Source: Corynebacterium alimapuense
Lineage (GTDB): Bacteria > Actinomycetota > Actinomycetes > Mycobacteriales > Mycobacteriaceae
DNA length: 64,000 nt
NCBI RefSeq assembly: GCF_003716585.1
Contig: NZ_PTJO01000006.1
Span: 172,176-236,175 of the forward strand
Direction: 5' to 3'
The position numbers and the translations under genes were made by a program. Positions 35,378 through 43,788 of the stretch are shown in pieces (the first letter of the stretch is position 1; every line of letters starts with the position of its first letter). A model generated the notes under the pieces. That model had not been told where the DNA came from, ran no database searches, and was given only the letters and a program-made list of their open reading frames with translations.

Positions 35378-36556
35378 CTACAGGGGATAGGTGGTGACGG
35401 TGTCACCGGCAGGTAGCCCGCCGGCGGGGATATGGATCAAGCAATCAGCGGCCAGTGCCTGGACTAAGAGGTGAGAGCCTGCCCCGCCGACTGGAACGGC
35501 ATGGCGTTGGCCTTGCTTATCGGTCTCCGCACGACCCCGGAGGAACTGCTCGCGGTCGGGGAGGCCTGGAGCGTCAGCTGTTAGGCGCGCGTTCATCGGT
35601 GCCGGAGCGTGTCCCAGAGTGGGGGCAATAAACAGCCGGAAGCTGACCAGGGTGGAAACCGGATTGCCCGGCAGGCTGATGACTGGGACGCCGTGGAAGT
35701 GGGAGATACCTTGCGGTCCGCCTGGCTGCTGGTCAACGTGGCCGAACCACCCGTGATCGGAAAGAAGCTGGCGGACCACCTCGTATTTCCCGGCGCTGAT
35801 TCCGCCGGAGGTGATGATTGCAGTGGGGGAATGCACTGCCACCGCCTCGGCCAAGTCGGTGTCCAATCGCGCCGGGTCATCGTTGGTGTGTACGTGGGCG
35901 GCGACCTCGATGCCAGCTTGGGCGCATAGTGCTGCGAGCATCGGCGCGTTTGTGTCGGGAGTGCTGGCGGCGTTGCCGGAGTCGTTGATTTCTGCACCTC
36001 CGGTACAAATGACAACTTTTGCTCGCTCGTGGACGGTCACCTCGGTGAGATTTTGTCCGGCCAGCACCGCAATGGCCACTGGGCTCAGCAATGCGCCGGC
36101 GCTGAGGAGGGTGGCGCCCGCAGGAATATCGGAACCCGCGCGGCGGATGAATTGTCCTAGTTTCACGGCAGGTACGTCGATCATCGCGCCGGGCTCGGGG
36201 AAATGAGCTGGGCGGCAGTCTTCCACCGGCACGATGGCTAATGTTTCACGTGGAACCTTTGCCCCAGTCATGATTGGGACTACTTCCTCTCCTATGCCTG
36301 CTGGATAGAGCAGTTCAGGATCATCACCAGCAGCCAAGGTTCGACCCACTGGAAAGCTGGCCGGTGCCCTGCGCAGGTGTGAGGCAGAGAGAGCGTATCC
36401 GTCCATCTGTGAGTTGTCGAAGCGCGGCGAGGGATGTTCGGCGATCAGCGATGCGGCCAGGACGCGGGAGCGGGCGTCGGCAAGCGGGACGATAACGGTG
36501 CCTTGCGGATCAAGTGCCGCCCGGACTGCGGTGAAGTGTTCCTCGGGCGTGCGCAT
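35378..36556 (-). CDS. moeA: Molybdopterin molybdenumtransferase
   Basis: 392 residues. Inserts molybdate into adenylated molybdopterin. Domain order is typical: N-terminal 'ARSRVLAASLIAEHPSPRFDNSQMDGYAL' (Asp-x-Met-Asp-Gly), central 'TAIITSGGISAGKYE' and 'GNPVSTLVSFRLF', and a small C-terminal beta domain. Strong SD AAGGAG precedes the ATG at 36556. It leads the moeA-mog-moaE-moeB operon, with moaD divergent upstream; moaA and moaC are outside the window. Confidence 0.93.
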   Translation of the reverse strand: MRTPEEHFTAVRAALDPQGTVIVPLADARSRVLAASLIAEHPSPRFDNSQMDGYALSASHLRRAPASFPVGRTLAAGDDPELLYPAGIGEEVVPIMTGAKVPRETLAIVPVEDCRPAHFPEPGAMIDVPAVKLGQFIRRAGSDIPAGATLLSAGALLSPVAIAVLAGQNLTEVTVHERAKVVICTGGAEINDSGNAASTPDTNAPMLAALCAQAGIEVAAHVHTNDDPARLDTDLAEAVAVHSPTAIITSGGISAGKYEVVRQLLSDHGWFGHVDQQPGGPQGISHFHGVPVISLPGNPVSTLVSFRLFIAPTLGHAPAPMNARLTADAPGLPDREQFLRGRAETDKQGQRHAVPVGGAGSHLLVQALAADCLIHIPAGGLPAGDTVTTYPL

Positions 36557-36643
36557 GCGTTCTCCTTAGGGTCGATGGATTTGCCATCACCCTACTCGTG
36601 GCACTCGGTGGACCAATGGCCTGAATCCGGGCATGCTGGTGGC

Positions 36644-36901
36644 GTGGATATTCATTATTTCGCAGCCGCCCGCGCCGCCGCCGGAACGGACCGAGAACAG
36701 GTCGATCAATTACCCGGAACCCTCGGAGAGCTTCTCGACGCCCGCGCTGCCGCCCATTCCGGCACCACCGAGGCCGGCATGGGGCTGGGAGAGATATTTA
36801 GCCGCTGCACGTTCCTGCTCGACGGTCGCAATAGCGAACGCTCAGCTGAATTGTCCGGGGTCCGGCGGCTAGATGTACTGCCGCCGTTTGCTGGAGGCTA
36901 G
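36644..36901 (+). CDS. moaD: MoaD-type sulfur carrier protein
   Basis: 85-residue ubiquitin-fold carrier ending in FAGG; the terminal Gly-Gly is charged with sulfur through MoeB and delivered by MoaE. The opening 'DIHYFAAARAAAGTDREQV' and 'LGELLDARAA' fit MoaD. The GTG at 36644 is the only start that gives the normal length. It is divergent from moeA (87-nt gap) and overlaps the convergent holin-like gene by 4 nt. Confidence 0.85.
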   Translation: MDIHYFAAARAAAGTDREQVDQLPGTLGELLDARAAAHSGTTEAGMGLGEIFSRCTFLLDGRNSERSAELSGVRRLDVLPPFAGG

Positions 36902-37305
36902 CGGCGGGAGCCGGTGAATAGTCCTAAGAATCCGCGCGCGAGGGCGAGCACAATCGCGCCGAAAAATGCTGGCCAGAAGCCATCGATGATCAGCCCCAGG
37001 CCTAGCTGATTGGACAGCCAGCCGGTCAGCAGCAGAACGCCGCCGTTGATTACCAGGGCAAATAGTCCCAGGGTGAGGCAGGTAATTGGCAGGCCAAGCA
37101 GGTGGAGAATCGGAGCGACGAATTCGTTGATCACGATGAACACCGCAGCCACACCTAGGAATACCAGCGCCAAGTCGTAGCTGCCATCTGCATAAATCAC
37201 GGTCTCTGGCGGGAGGATGCGCACGCCGGGGACAAAGAGCGTCACCACCCACAGGGCGATGGCGACCACGATGGTGTCCAAAATCCAACGGAAGAGTGTT
37301 CCCAT
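36898..37305 (-). CDS. Phage holin family 4 (YvlD-like) membrane protein
   Basis: 135 residues with four membrane segments. The sequence 'INEFVAPILHLLGLPITCLTLGLFALVINGGVLLLTGWL' is typical of the YvlD/phage-holin-4 family found in non-phage contexts. Function unknown. Located 4 nt after pat ends, probably in one transcript with pat. Confidence 0.8.
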   Translation of the reverse strand: MGTLFRWILDTIVVAIALWVVTLFVPGVRILPPETVIYADGSYDLALVFLGVAAVFIVINEFVAPILHLLGLPITCLTLGLFALVINGGVLLLTGWLSNQLGLGLIIDGFWPAFFGAIVLALARGFLGLFTGSRR

Positions 37306-37309
37306 AGTT

Positions 37310-38332
37310 TTATAGTCCTGCCTTGTCCCAGGCCGCTAAGAGCTCATCGGCCTGCTCGGTGGTAGTGATGGTGATCCGCACTCCCTCGGGGAAGGCTCGA
37401 ACGAGCACTCCCTGCTCAGCTAGACGCCTAGCGATCTCCGTCGAATCCACACCTGGCAGCCAGATGAAATTCGCCTGACTGTGAGAAGTGCCGATGGCAT
37501 CGGCTACACGGTCGCGCTGGAGCACCGTCTCCTCAGTACGGGCGAGCAGTTCCGTGGCGGAGTTCAGTGAGGCGATCGCGCCAGCTTGAGCCACTGAGCT
37601 CAGCGCGAAGGGAATGGCCACCTTGTTTATCGCGGTGATGAGTTCTGGGGCGCCGAAGGCATAACCGACCCGAACCCCGGCTAAGCCATAAGCCTTGGAG
37701 AAGGTACGCAGGCCAATGACATTGGGGTGTCGAGCGATCTCCTCGGTGGCCACGGCCGTGTCGGCGGCCCGGTTGTACTCGAAATAAGCCTCGTCGAGGG
37801 CGACAACGACTCTTTCTGGTACCTGCGTCATGAATGCTGCGAACTCATCTCGGGTAATGGTCATCCCGGAAGGGTTATTCGGGTTGCACACAAAGATCAG
37901 GCTGGTTCGGTCAGTGATGGCCGCGGCCATGGCTGCCAAATCATGGTGGCCGGTCTCAGTCAGCGGGATCGGGACGGCGGTGGCTCCGACGACCTTGGTG
38001 AAGATGGGATAAGCCTCGAAGCTGCGCCACGGGAAGATCACCTCATCATCAGAAGTGGTGGTGACCTGTACCAACTGCTGGCATAGTGCCGAAGAACCAC
38101 AGCCGACTGCTACCTGATCGATTGTTAGACTCAAGTGCTCAGCGAGGGTTTCCCGCAGCACGCTTGCGCCCATATCCGGGTAGCGATTAGCCCCACTGGC
38201 AGCCGCCGACATGGCAGCAACTGCTGTGTCCAAGGGCGCGGTGGCAACTTCATTAGATGACAATTTCAGTGCATCAGGGCGGTTGGTGCCCGGAATATAG
38301 GCGGGTAGATCGGCAAGATCGGGACGAATCAT
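37310..38332 (-). CDS. pat: Aromatic amino acid / histidinol-phosphate-type aminotransferase
   Basis: 340-residue PLP aminotransferase of fold type I, subfamily I-beta. 'LSSNEVATAP' N-terminal, 'NPNNPSGM', 'VVALDEAYFEY' and the PLP-lysine block 'RTFSKAYGLAGVRVGYAFG' are intact. Corynebacterial members act on phenylalanine/tyrosine precursors (Pat) and overlap with HisC activity; the context next to the Moco genes matches C. glutamicum pat. ATG 38332 was chosen over an upstream frame start at 38365 since TAGACT lies 7 nt from it. Confidence 0.85.
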   Translation of the reverse strand: MIRPDLADLPAYIPGTNRPDALKLSSNEVATAPLDTAVAAMSAAASGANRYPDMGASVLRETLAEHLSLTIDQVAVGCGSSALCQQLVQVTTTSDDEVIFPWRSFEAYPIFTKVVGATAVPIPLTETGHHDLAAMAAAITDRTSLIFVCNPNNPSGMTITRDEFAAFMTQVPERVVVALDEAYFEYNRAADTAVATEEIARHPNVIGLRTFSKAYGLAGVRVGYAFGAPELITAINKVAIPFALSSVAQAGAIASLNSATELLARTEETVLQRDRVADAIGTSHSQANFIWLPGVDSTEIARRLAEQGVLVRAFPEGVRITITTTEQADELLAAWDKAGL

Positions 38333-38339
38333 GGGCTCG

Positions 38340-38345
38340 AGTCTA
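38340..38345 (-). promoter_or_regulatory. -10 box (TAGACT) for pat
   Basis: Minus-strand TAGACT with 7 nt to the ATG at 38332; leaderless. Confidence 0.5.
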
Positions 38346-38423
38346 ACGCGGTTTGATTCGGACACCGGCTGGCGGGTAGAATTCCCAGAGGTCTTGCAGC
38401 TAAGTTTTTTAGCCTATGGATCT

Positions 38424-38512
38424 GGAGACGTGCCAGAGTGGCCGAATGGGACTCACTGCTAATGAGTTGCCTTCTTAACCGAGGGCCGGAGGTTCGAATC
38501 CTCTCGTCTCCG
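38424..38512 (+). tRNA. tRNA-Ser (anticodon GCT)
   Basis: GGAGACG/CGTCTCC acceptor, anticodon stem ACTCA-CTGCTAA-TGAGT, long variable arm, TpsiC arm GAGGTTCGAATCCTC. About 90 nt downstream of the pat promoter on the opposite strand. Confidence 0.95.
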
Positions 38513-38545
38513 CTGCTTTTCCTTATTTTTGGGAGAGCTGGTTTG

Positions 38546-38621
38546 GCGCCCGTAGCTCAACGGATAGAGCATCTGACTACGGATCAGAAGGTTGGGGGTT
38601 CGAATCCCTCCGGGCGCACCA
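38546..38621 (+). tRNA. tRNA-Arg (anticodon ACG), copy 1
   Basis: GCGCCCG/CGGGCGC acceptor, anticodon loop CTACGGA, encoded CCA (38619-38621). Its 73-nt body is identical to the copy at 47976. Confidence 0.95.
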
Positions 38622-38636
38622 TCTGGATTAGTTAAA

Positions 38637-38675
38637 AGGCAGCAACCACGCTAGATCGTGGTTGCTGCCTCTTTT
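38637..38675. terminator. Rho-independent terminator after tRNA-Arg
   Basis: AGGCAGCAACCACG (38637-38650), loop CTAGAT, perfect complement 38657-38670, then CTTTTT; AAAA precedes it, so it may also end the MFS gene from the other side. Confidence 0.9.
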
Positions 38676-38699
38676 TCTGGGCTAGGACTGATCGGTCAT

Positions 38700-39962
38700 C
38701 TAGTCGAAAGCACTATGCGGGATCCGCCTATCCCGGCCTGCTTGGTATCCAGCCACCGCCATCAGAATGCTCAGCGCGGACAAAATGAACAGTGCGCTCG
38801 TCCACGCGCCAGTAGCGGTGTGGAGAACACCCAGCAGGAGTGGTCCCGTAGCCGCGACTAAATAGCCAATGGTCTGTGCCATTCCCGCCAGTGCGGCGGC
38901 TTCTACATATCCACCGGCGCGCTGCGATTGGAAGCTCATGGCGAGCGCGAGTGCGCCGCCACTGCCTAGCCCTAAGAGCATGCAGGCGAGGATGCCTTGC
39001 CCTGGTATTAAGAGCACGAGAAAACCAGCGGCCACGAAAACGGACACAATCGCAGCAACATAGCGCTGGTCTTGGCGTCCGCGGGTAATAATCGGTAGCG
39101 ACAGGCTTGAGAGGATGCCCATGCCTTGGAAGAAAAACAACATCCATCCGGACTGGGAGGCGGTCATGCCAGTGCCGATGAGGATGCTGGGTAGCCACGC
39201 GATGATGGTGTAAAAAACCAGCGATTGCAGGCCCATGTAGAGGCTTACCTGCCAGGCTAAGGCTGATTTCCAGGGCATCCGTACCGGAGATGGCTTGGCA
39301 TCGGATCGGGCGGGTGCGACAAAGCTATCCCTGCGTAGGCGCAGCAGCCAGACCACGAGTGCCGGAATGGTTAGAACAATTCCCCAAGCCAGAGCAGCAC
39401 GCCATCCGCCGGGTAGCGCGTTGGCCAACGGCACGCTGATGCCCGATGAGACCCCGGCGATAAGCGCCATGACGGTGACATAGATAGAGCTGACGATGTG
39501 CACATGGCTCGCGGGAACGTGCTGGCGAACTACTGATGGCAGCAACACGTTGCCCACGGCAATGGCAGCGGACAAGATAATGGTGCCAATAAACAGGCTG
39601 GCTAGCGAAGGCACTGACCGCACCACGGTGCCGAGCGCGAGCACAGCGAGGGCAACAACCATCAGCCGTGTCGTGCCGAGGCGGTTGGACATGCGAACTA
39701 CAAACGGAGAGGTGACCGCAAACATCACCAATGGCAGCGTGGTTAGTGCGCCGCCCCAGGCCGAGGTAAGTCCCGTATCTTGCTCAATCGCTGGCAGGAG
39801 GACACCGACTCCGGTGAGAGTCGCCCTAAGGTTCATGGCGACGAGGAGGATCGCAATGATCGCCCCGATAGTGCCGGCGCGAATGCTGCTGGGTGCCACG
39901 CTGGCGTGCTCGGATTCGGTAGGAGAAGGGGTGCTCATTGCAGAGGTCGATGCTTTCAGCAT
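38700..39962 (-). CDS. MFS transporter, CynX/NimT type
   Basis: 420 residues, 12 membrane segments, major facilitator of the cyanate-permease-like group (CynX/NimT), exporters or importers of small compounds. The pattern 'NLRATLTGVGVLLPAIEQDTGL' after the first helix is the family hallmark (R..LTGVGPLL..I...GL). Substrate unknown. ATG at 39962; an ATG at 39938 is an alternative. It converges on the tRNA-Arg terminator. Confidence 0.82.
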   Translation of the reverse strand: MLKASTSAMSTPSPTESEHASVAPSSIRAGTIGAIIAILLVAMNLRATLTGVGVLLPAIEQDTGLTSAWGGALTTLPLVMFAVTSPFVVRMSNRLGTTRLMVVALAVLALGTVVRSVPSLASLFIGTIILSAAIAVGNVLLPSVVRQHVPASHVHIVSSIYVTVMALIAGVSSGISVPLANALPGGWRAALAWGIVLTIPALVVWLLRLRRDSFVAPARSDAKPSPVRMPWKSALAWQVSLYMGLQSLVFYTIIAWLPSILIGTGMTASQSGWMLFFFQGMGILSSLSLPIITRGRQDQRYVAAIVSVFVAAGFLVLLIPGQGILACMLLGLGSGGALALAMSFQSQRAGGYVEAAALAGMAQTIGYLVAATGPLLLGVLHTATGAWTSALFILSALSILMAVAGYQAGRDRRIPHSAFD

Positions 39963-40092
39963 GGTCAGAGGATAAGGACGCTGTGGTTCACCTTAGGCGC
40001 ATGGAGATCTGCGGCGGTACCTGCCCGGAGCGTCGGCTCACCCAAGCTTATCGACACCCGCTGGCATGGCCCGCCCAACTTCCCATTGGCCG

Positions 40093-40995
40093 TTAGCTCA
40101 GCGCACCACTGATGCGTTCGGCGTTGATCAGCTGCATGTCGATGTAGTTGCCGGCTTCGCCGTCTGGTTCAGTGAGTGACTCGGTAAATAGCGGGATGAC
40201 GTCTACGTCGATCTCGGCTTCGTCGGCGAGGACATCTGCGAGCCGTTGCGGTTGGGAGGAATCGGCAAAGATTGCCGGGACGTTGTTGTCGCGGATTGTG
40301 GTGCTCAGGTCCCGGAGATCTGCGGCTGAGGGGGCAGCTAGAGTCGTTCCGCCAGGGATGATGGTGCCAATGATCTCGTAGTCGAATCTGTCAGCGAGGT
40401 AACCGAAGACGTGGTGATTGGTGACCAATTTCCGCTGTTCCTGTGGCACGGATTCCAAAAGCGCCGCGACTTCAGTGTCTAGCTCGGCCAATTCGCCGCG
40501 GTAGGCCTCTGAGGAGCTCAGGACGTCTTGGCCGATCACTTCCACTAGGTGGTCCTCGATGATCTCGGCTGCGGTGATCATGCGTGCGGGATCTGTCCAG
40601 AAGTGTGGATCGAGGTTGCCCTCGTCACTGCCTGCGGAGTAGACGATTGGGTCGATCTCCTCGCTGATTTCGAGCACATCGACTCCTTCTGACCTGGCAT
40701 TGTCCAAGTTTGAGCCGAGTCCTTCCTCTAACCCGAGTCCGTTGGCGACGATGAGGTCGGCATCTTGCATGGCTGCGGCCTCTTGCGCGGAGATACCGAA
40801 GGAATGCGGGTCAGCGTTAGGTTTCATCAGCACCTGGACATCCGCGGATTCGCCGACGAGCTGGGTAACGACGTCGCCAAGAATGTTTGTGGTGACCACG
40901 ATGCTCGGCCGCTCGGAGGCGCTGTCGCAGGCCACGAGGGTGCTCGCCAGCACTCCGGAGACCAGGGCAGCGACGACGACCTGGAGTTTTCTCAT
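40093..40995 (-). CDS. aztC: Zinc-binding lipoprotein of ABC importer (AztC/ZnuA-like)
   Basis: 300-residue cluster A-I solute-binding protein. Lipobox LVAC after a signal peptide anchors it outside the membrane. The metal ligands are in place: His in DPHSFG and DPHFWTDP, His in NHHVFGYLADRF, and Asp in IFADSSQP. The histidine-rich loop of E. coli ZnuA is absent and an acidic stretch occupies that place, as in the AztC type that is loaded by AztD. Its ATG overlaps the aztD stop (TAATG). Confidence 0.85.
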   Translation of the reverse strand: MRKLQVVVAALVSGVLASTLVACDSASERPSIVVTTNILGDVVTQLVGESADVQVLMKPNADPHSFGISAQEAAAMQDADLIVANGLGLEEGLGSNLDNARSEGVDVLEISEEIDPIVYSAGSDEGNLDPHFWTDPARMITAAEIIEDHLVEVIGQDVLSSSEAYRGELAELDTEVAALLESVPQEQRKLVTNHHVFGYLADRFDYEIIGTIIPGGTTLAAPSAADLRDLSTTIRDNNVPAIFADSSQPQRLADVLADEAEIDVDVIPLFTESLTEPDGEAGNYIDMQLINAERISGALS

Positions 40996-42242
40996 TAGTT
41001 GTCCCCGGTGATCGCGATGGCGGAGGGCTGGCCGCCTAGCTCGAAGCTGCGGGCCTCGCGGAGGTCATCGGCCAAGTCGATTTCTAAGACGGTGCCGGTC
41101 TCCGGGTCAGAAACATATCCTCGTTCCTGGGTGAGAGCCACCGCCGGGCGCGGAGCGTCTGAGTCATCGCCGATGATTTCAACCAACTCACGTTGCGCAG
41201 TGATCTCGCCTGATGCAGCGTCGATTGCGTAGCCGGTGCCGTCCTCGTCGATGGCGAATACCGTGGAATCATCTGGTGCGATGGCGGTGGAGAGCACCGG
41301 AGCTCCGGTCTCGACTACGGTCCAGTTGCCGGTATCGATATTGAGGATGCCGAGTCCGGAACCGTCGAATGGTGCGACCGCGATGTCATCCCCGGCAGTC
41401 AGGGACCATGCACGGCCATCAGCCTCCGATGGATAGGCGGTGATTGCGGCGTTGAAGTCCTCGTTGACTGTGAGTAGGCCGTCAGCGCAGGCGAAGGACA
41501 CATGCTCTGCGGAGGCAGCAGTGCCGTGAATTTCTGGGCAGGAGATATCTCCGGTTAGTTGTGCTGAGGCATCCTCGCCGTTGTTGTCAAAGAGGGTGAT
41601 CTCTGCGGGCAAGTCAGTTGCATCAGCAGCAGGCACCGTCGAGAGAACATGTTCATCGAAGGGGACTGCTACTCCGTGGTGTTCGCCGACCTGGAAAGAG
41701 ACGCTCTCATCGATTACTCCGTCATCGAGGCTGGTGCGCGGTAGAACCGTCACGGTGCCGTCCCCGTCGAAAAACATCGCTACCTGTGAGTCATTGGAGA
41801 CCGCATGGCCAGGGGTGTCGCCATCGACGGTTCCTACTTCCGCTGGATCGGAGACGTAGTAGTGGCTGTGGTCGCCGTGATCTACGGTCCATACCCCGCT
41901 GTCGATGACGTTGAAGCCAGCGTCATCGCCGGTGAAGAGGAAACGTCCATCGGAGTCCTTGAGCGTGCCGCCGGCGGCGGCCGAGGGCATATCTACCGTC
42001 TCGCCGGTCAGTAGGTCCACCATGGTTAGCTCATCGGTCTCGGCATCCGCAACAGTCAGCCGTAGCTGGGATTCGGTTGCTTCCTCAGCGCCTTTGACGT
42101 AGCCATGCGGGGTCTCGGAAGTGGGTGTTGCTGCCGAGCTGATGGTGTCAGGCTCTTCAGCAGTGGCGCTACAAGCAGCCAATCCGACTAGCAGTGCTGG
42201 GGTGAGCAGTCCGGCTGTGAGACCTGCACGTTTTCTCATCAT
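40995..42242 (-). CDS. aztD: Zinc metallochaperone lipoprotein AztD
   Basis: 415 residues, lipobox LAAC after a signal peptide, then repeated beta-rich units of a seven-bladed propeller. A His/Asp cluster VDHGDHSHYYVSDPAEV near residue 120 and GEHHGV near residue 185 match AztD, which passes zinc to AztC outside the membrane (shown in Paracoccus). SD AAGGATA precedes the ATG pair at 42242. The gene lies 5 nt after aztB, whose last codons contain a Zur-like box. Confidence 0.82.
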   Translation of the reverse strand: MMRKRAGLTAGLLTPALLVGLAACSATAEEPDTISSAATPTSETPHGYVKGAEEATESQLRLTVADAETDELTMVDLLTGETVDMPSAAAGGTLKDSDGRFLFTGDDAGFNVIDSGVWTVDHGDHSHYYVSDPAEVGTVDGDTPGHAVSNDSQVAMFFDGDGTVTVLPRTSLDDGVIDESVSFQVGEHHGVAVPFDEHVLSTVPAADATDLPAEITLFDNNGEDASAQLTGDISCPEIHGTAASAEHVSFACADGLLTVNEDFNAAITAYPSEADGRAWSLTAGDDIAVAPFDGSGLGILNIDTGNWTVVETGAPVLSTAIAPDDSTVFAIDEDGTGYAIDAASGEITAQRELVEIIGDDSDAPRPAVALTQERGYVSDPETGTVLEIDLADDLREARSFELGGQPSAIAITGDN

Positions 42243-42247
42243 TATCC

Positions 42248-43099
42248 TTATTGAAAATCATTATCATTTACGGTGTGGAGTCTGACTCTACAGAGAAGGG
42301 CCTTGGCTGCCAAGATGCTGAGGAAGGTCACCCCGCTCAGGAGGGTTATCGTCGCCCCTGCGGCAGTCTCCGCGTACCAGCTAATCAAGAGTCCGACGTA
42401 GACCTGTGCCATTCCAATGGCTGCGGCGACCGTCATTGCCCGCCCGATTCCCTGGACCATGAGTAGGGCCGTGGCAGGCGGTCCGATCAATAGACCAAAG
42501 ACCAATAATGTGCCCACCACCTGGAAAGAAGTCACGGTGGCCAGGGCTACCAGTGCCAGCATTCCGATATGTGTGAGCCCTGGACGCATTCCGAGCGTGT
42601 GTGCTTTGCGCTCATCGAAGGTTAGTGCCGTAAAGGGGCGGTGCAGGATCCAGCAGGCTAGTACTCCCGCGATTGTTGCGGCCCCGATTATCAGGACGTC
42701 ATTCCAGGCGACGCCGAGAATATCGCCGAATAGGAATGCGGTGAGATCCACGGCGAAAGAGCCAGAGTGCGACACGATCACCACGCCCAGCGACAGCATG
42801 GTGATGAATTGCAATCCGATGCTGACGTCCTGCGATAGCCGCGATGACCTGCTCACCGCCACCACGCCGAATGATATTACTAGCGCGCTGGCGGCCGCCC
42901 CGATCATGAGATTGCCGCCGAGCAGTGCGGCTATCGCCACTCCGGGGAGCATGCCGTGGCTCATGGCATCGCCAAAGAAGGTGAGTCCGCGCAGGACAAC
43001 CCAAGTGCCAATTCCGGCACACAGGACCGCCGCCAGGCTTCCGGCCAGCAGTGCGCGGAAAACGAAGGAGGCTTCGAAGGGGACCGTCAGGAATTCCAT
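42248..43099 (-). CDS. aztB: Zinc ABC transporter permease AztB
   Basis: 283-residue ABC-3 family permease (ZnuB/AztB), about eight membrane segments. 'FFGDAMSHGMLPGVAIAALLGGN' is the conserved His-containing transport helix, and 'TVTSFQVVGTLLVFGLLIGPPATA' the conserved coupling region. ATG at 43099 follows the Zur box by one base. The last residues (VNDNDFQ) are encoded within a second Zur-like box. Confidence 0.9.
   Translation of the reverse strand: MEFLTVPFEASFVFRALLAGSLAAVLCAGIGTWVVLRGLTFFGDAMSHGMLPGVAIAALLGGNLMIGAAASALVISFGVVAVSRSSRLSQDVSIGLQFITMLSLGVVIVSHSGSFAVDLTAFLFGDILGVAWNDVLIIGAATIAGVLACWILHRPFTALTFDERKAHTLGMRPGLTHIGMLALVALATVTSFQVVGTLLVFGLLIGPPATALLMVQGIGRAMTVAAAIGMAQVYVGLLISWYAETAAGATITLLSGVTFLSILAAKALLCRVRLHTVNDNDFQ
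42251..42268. promoter_or_regulatory. Zur-like box inside the 3' end of aztB
   Basis: TTGAAAATCATTATCATT matches the divergent box at 43101 in 12 of the 15 core positions and sits 10 nt upstream of the aztD start. It encodes the end of AztB. It could give aztDC their own zinc control. Confidence 0.55.
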
Positions 43100-43100
43100 T

Positions 43101-43115
43101 TGATAATGATTATCA
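43101..43115. promoter_or_regulatory. Zur box between aztB and aztA
   Basis: TGATAATGATTATCA, a perfect 7-1-7 palindrome of the kind bound by Zur/Fur proteins, lies between the divergent starts at 43099 and 43129. One bound dimer would shut both arms when zinc is sufficient. Confidence 0.8.
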
Positions 43116-43128
43116 TTAGTGTGAGGGG

Positions 43129-43788
43129 ATGCATGAACCAGTCCACCTGACAGGCATCTGCCACCGATACGGTCGACTGCCTTCCCTCAATGGAATCAAC
43201 CTCGAATTTCACCCCGGGACTGTCACCGCTCTCGTTGGCGGGAATGGCTCCGGGAAGTCCACTCTTCTAGGCCTGCTCGCAGGCACACTTCGCCCGACCT
43301 CAGGGGTCATATCCGGAGTGCCTACCAACACCGCCTTGGTGCCTCAACACAGCACCGTGCCCGACCTATTTCCGGTCACCGTCCGCCGAACAGTCTCCAT
43401 GGGACGCTGGCGGGCACGTGGCCTTATGCGCTCGCTGAGCCGCAGTGATCGAGGCATCGTCGATCAGGCAATGAGCTGCATGGGGATTGCAGATCTGGCC
43501 GATCGCACGCTTGGCGATCTATCTGGGGGACAGCGACAGCGCACTTTCATCGCCCAAGGGCTCGCCCAACAGGCTGACCTGCTCCTGCTTGATGAACCGC
43601 TCGCCGCAGTTGATAGCACCACGGTGCTGATGATTGATCAGGCGATCCGGGCAGAGAAGGCATCTGGGACCACCGTTGTTATCGCCACCCACCACTGGGA
43701 GCAAGCAAACACCGCTGACCAAGTCATTGTCCTCGACCGTGGGCAACTAGCCACCACCACACTCACCGAGCAACAGGAGCTTGCATGA
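43129..43788 (+). CDS. aztA: Zinc ABC transporter ATPase AztA
   Basis: 219-residue ATPase driving the AztB permease. Walker A GGNGSGKSTLL, signature LSGGQRQRTF, Walker B LLLLDEPLAAVD, and the switch His in ATHHWEQ are intact. ATG at 43129 with GAGGGG upstream. Its TGA overlaps the ATG of the GTPase gene. Confidence 0.9.
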   Translation: MHEPVHLTGICHRYGRLPSLNGINLEFHPGTVTALVGGNGSGKSTLLGLLAGTLRPTSGVISGVPTNTALVPQHSTVPDLFPVTVRRTVSMGRWRARGLMRSLSRSDRGIVDQAMSCMGIADLADRTLGDLSGGQRQRTFIAQGLAQQADLLLLDEPLAAVDSTTVLMIDQAIRAEKASGTTVVIATHHWEQANTADQVIVLDRGQLATTTLTEQQELA

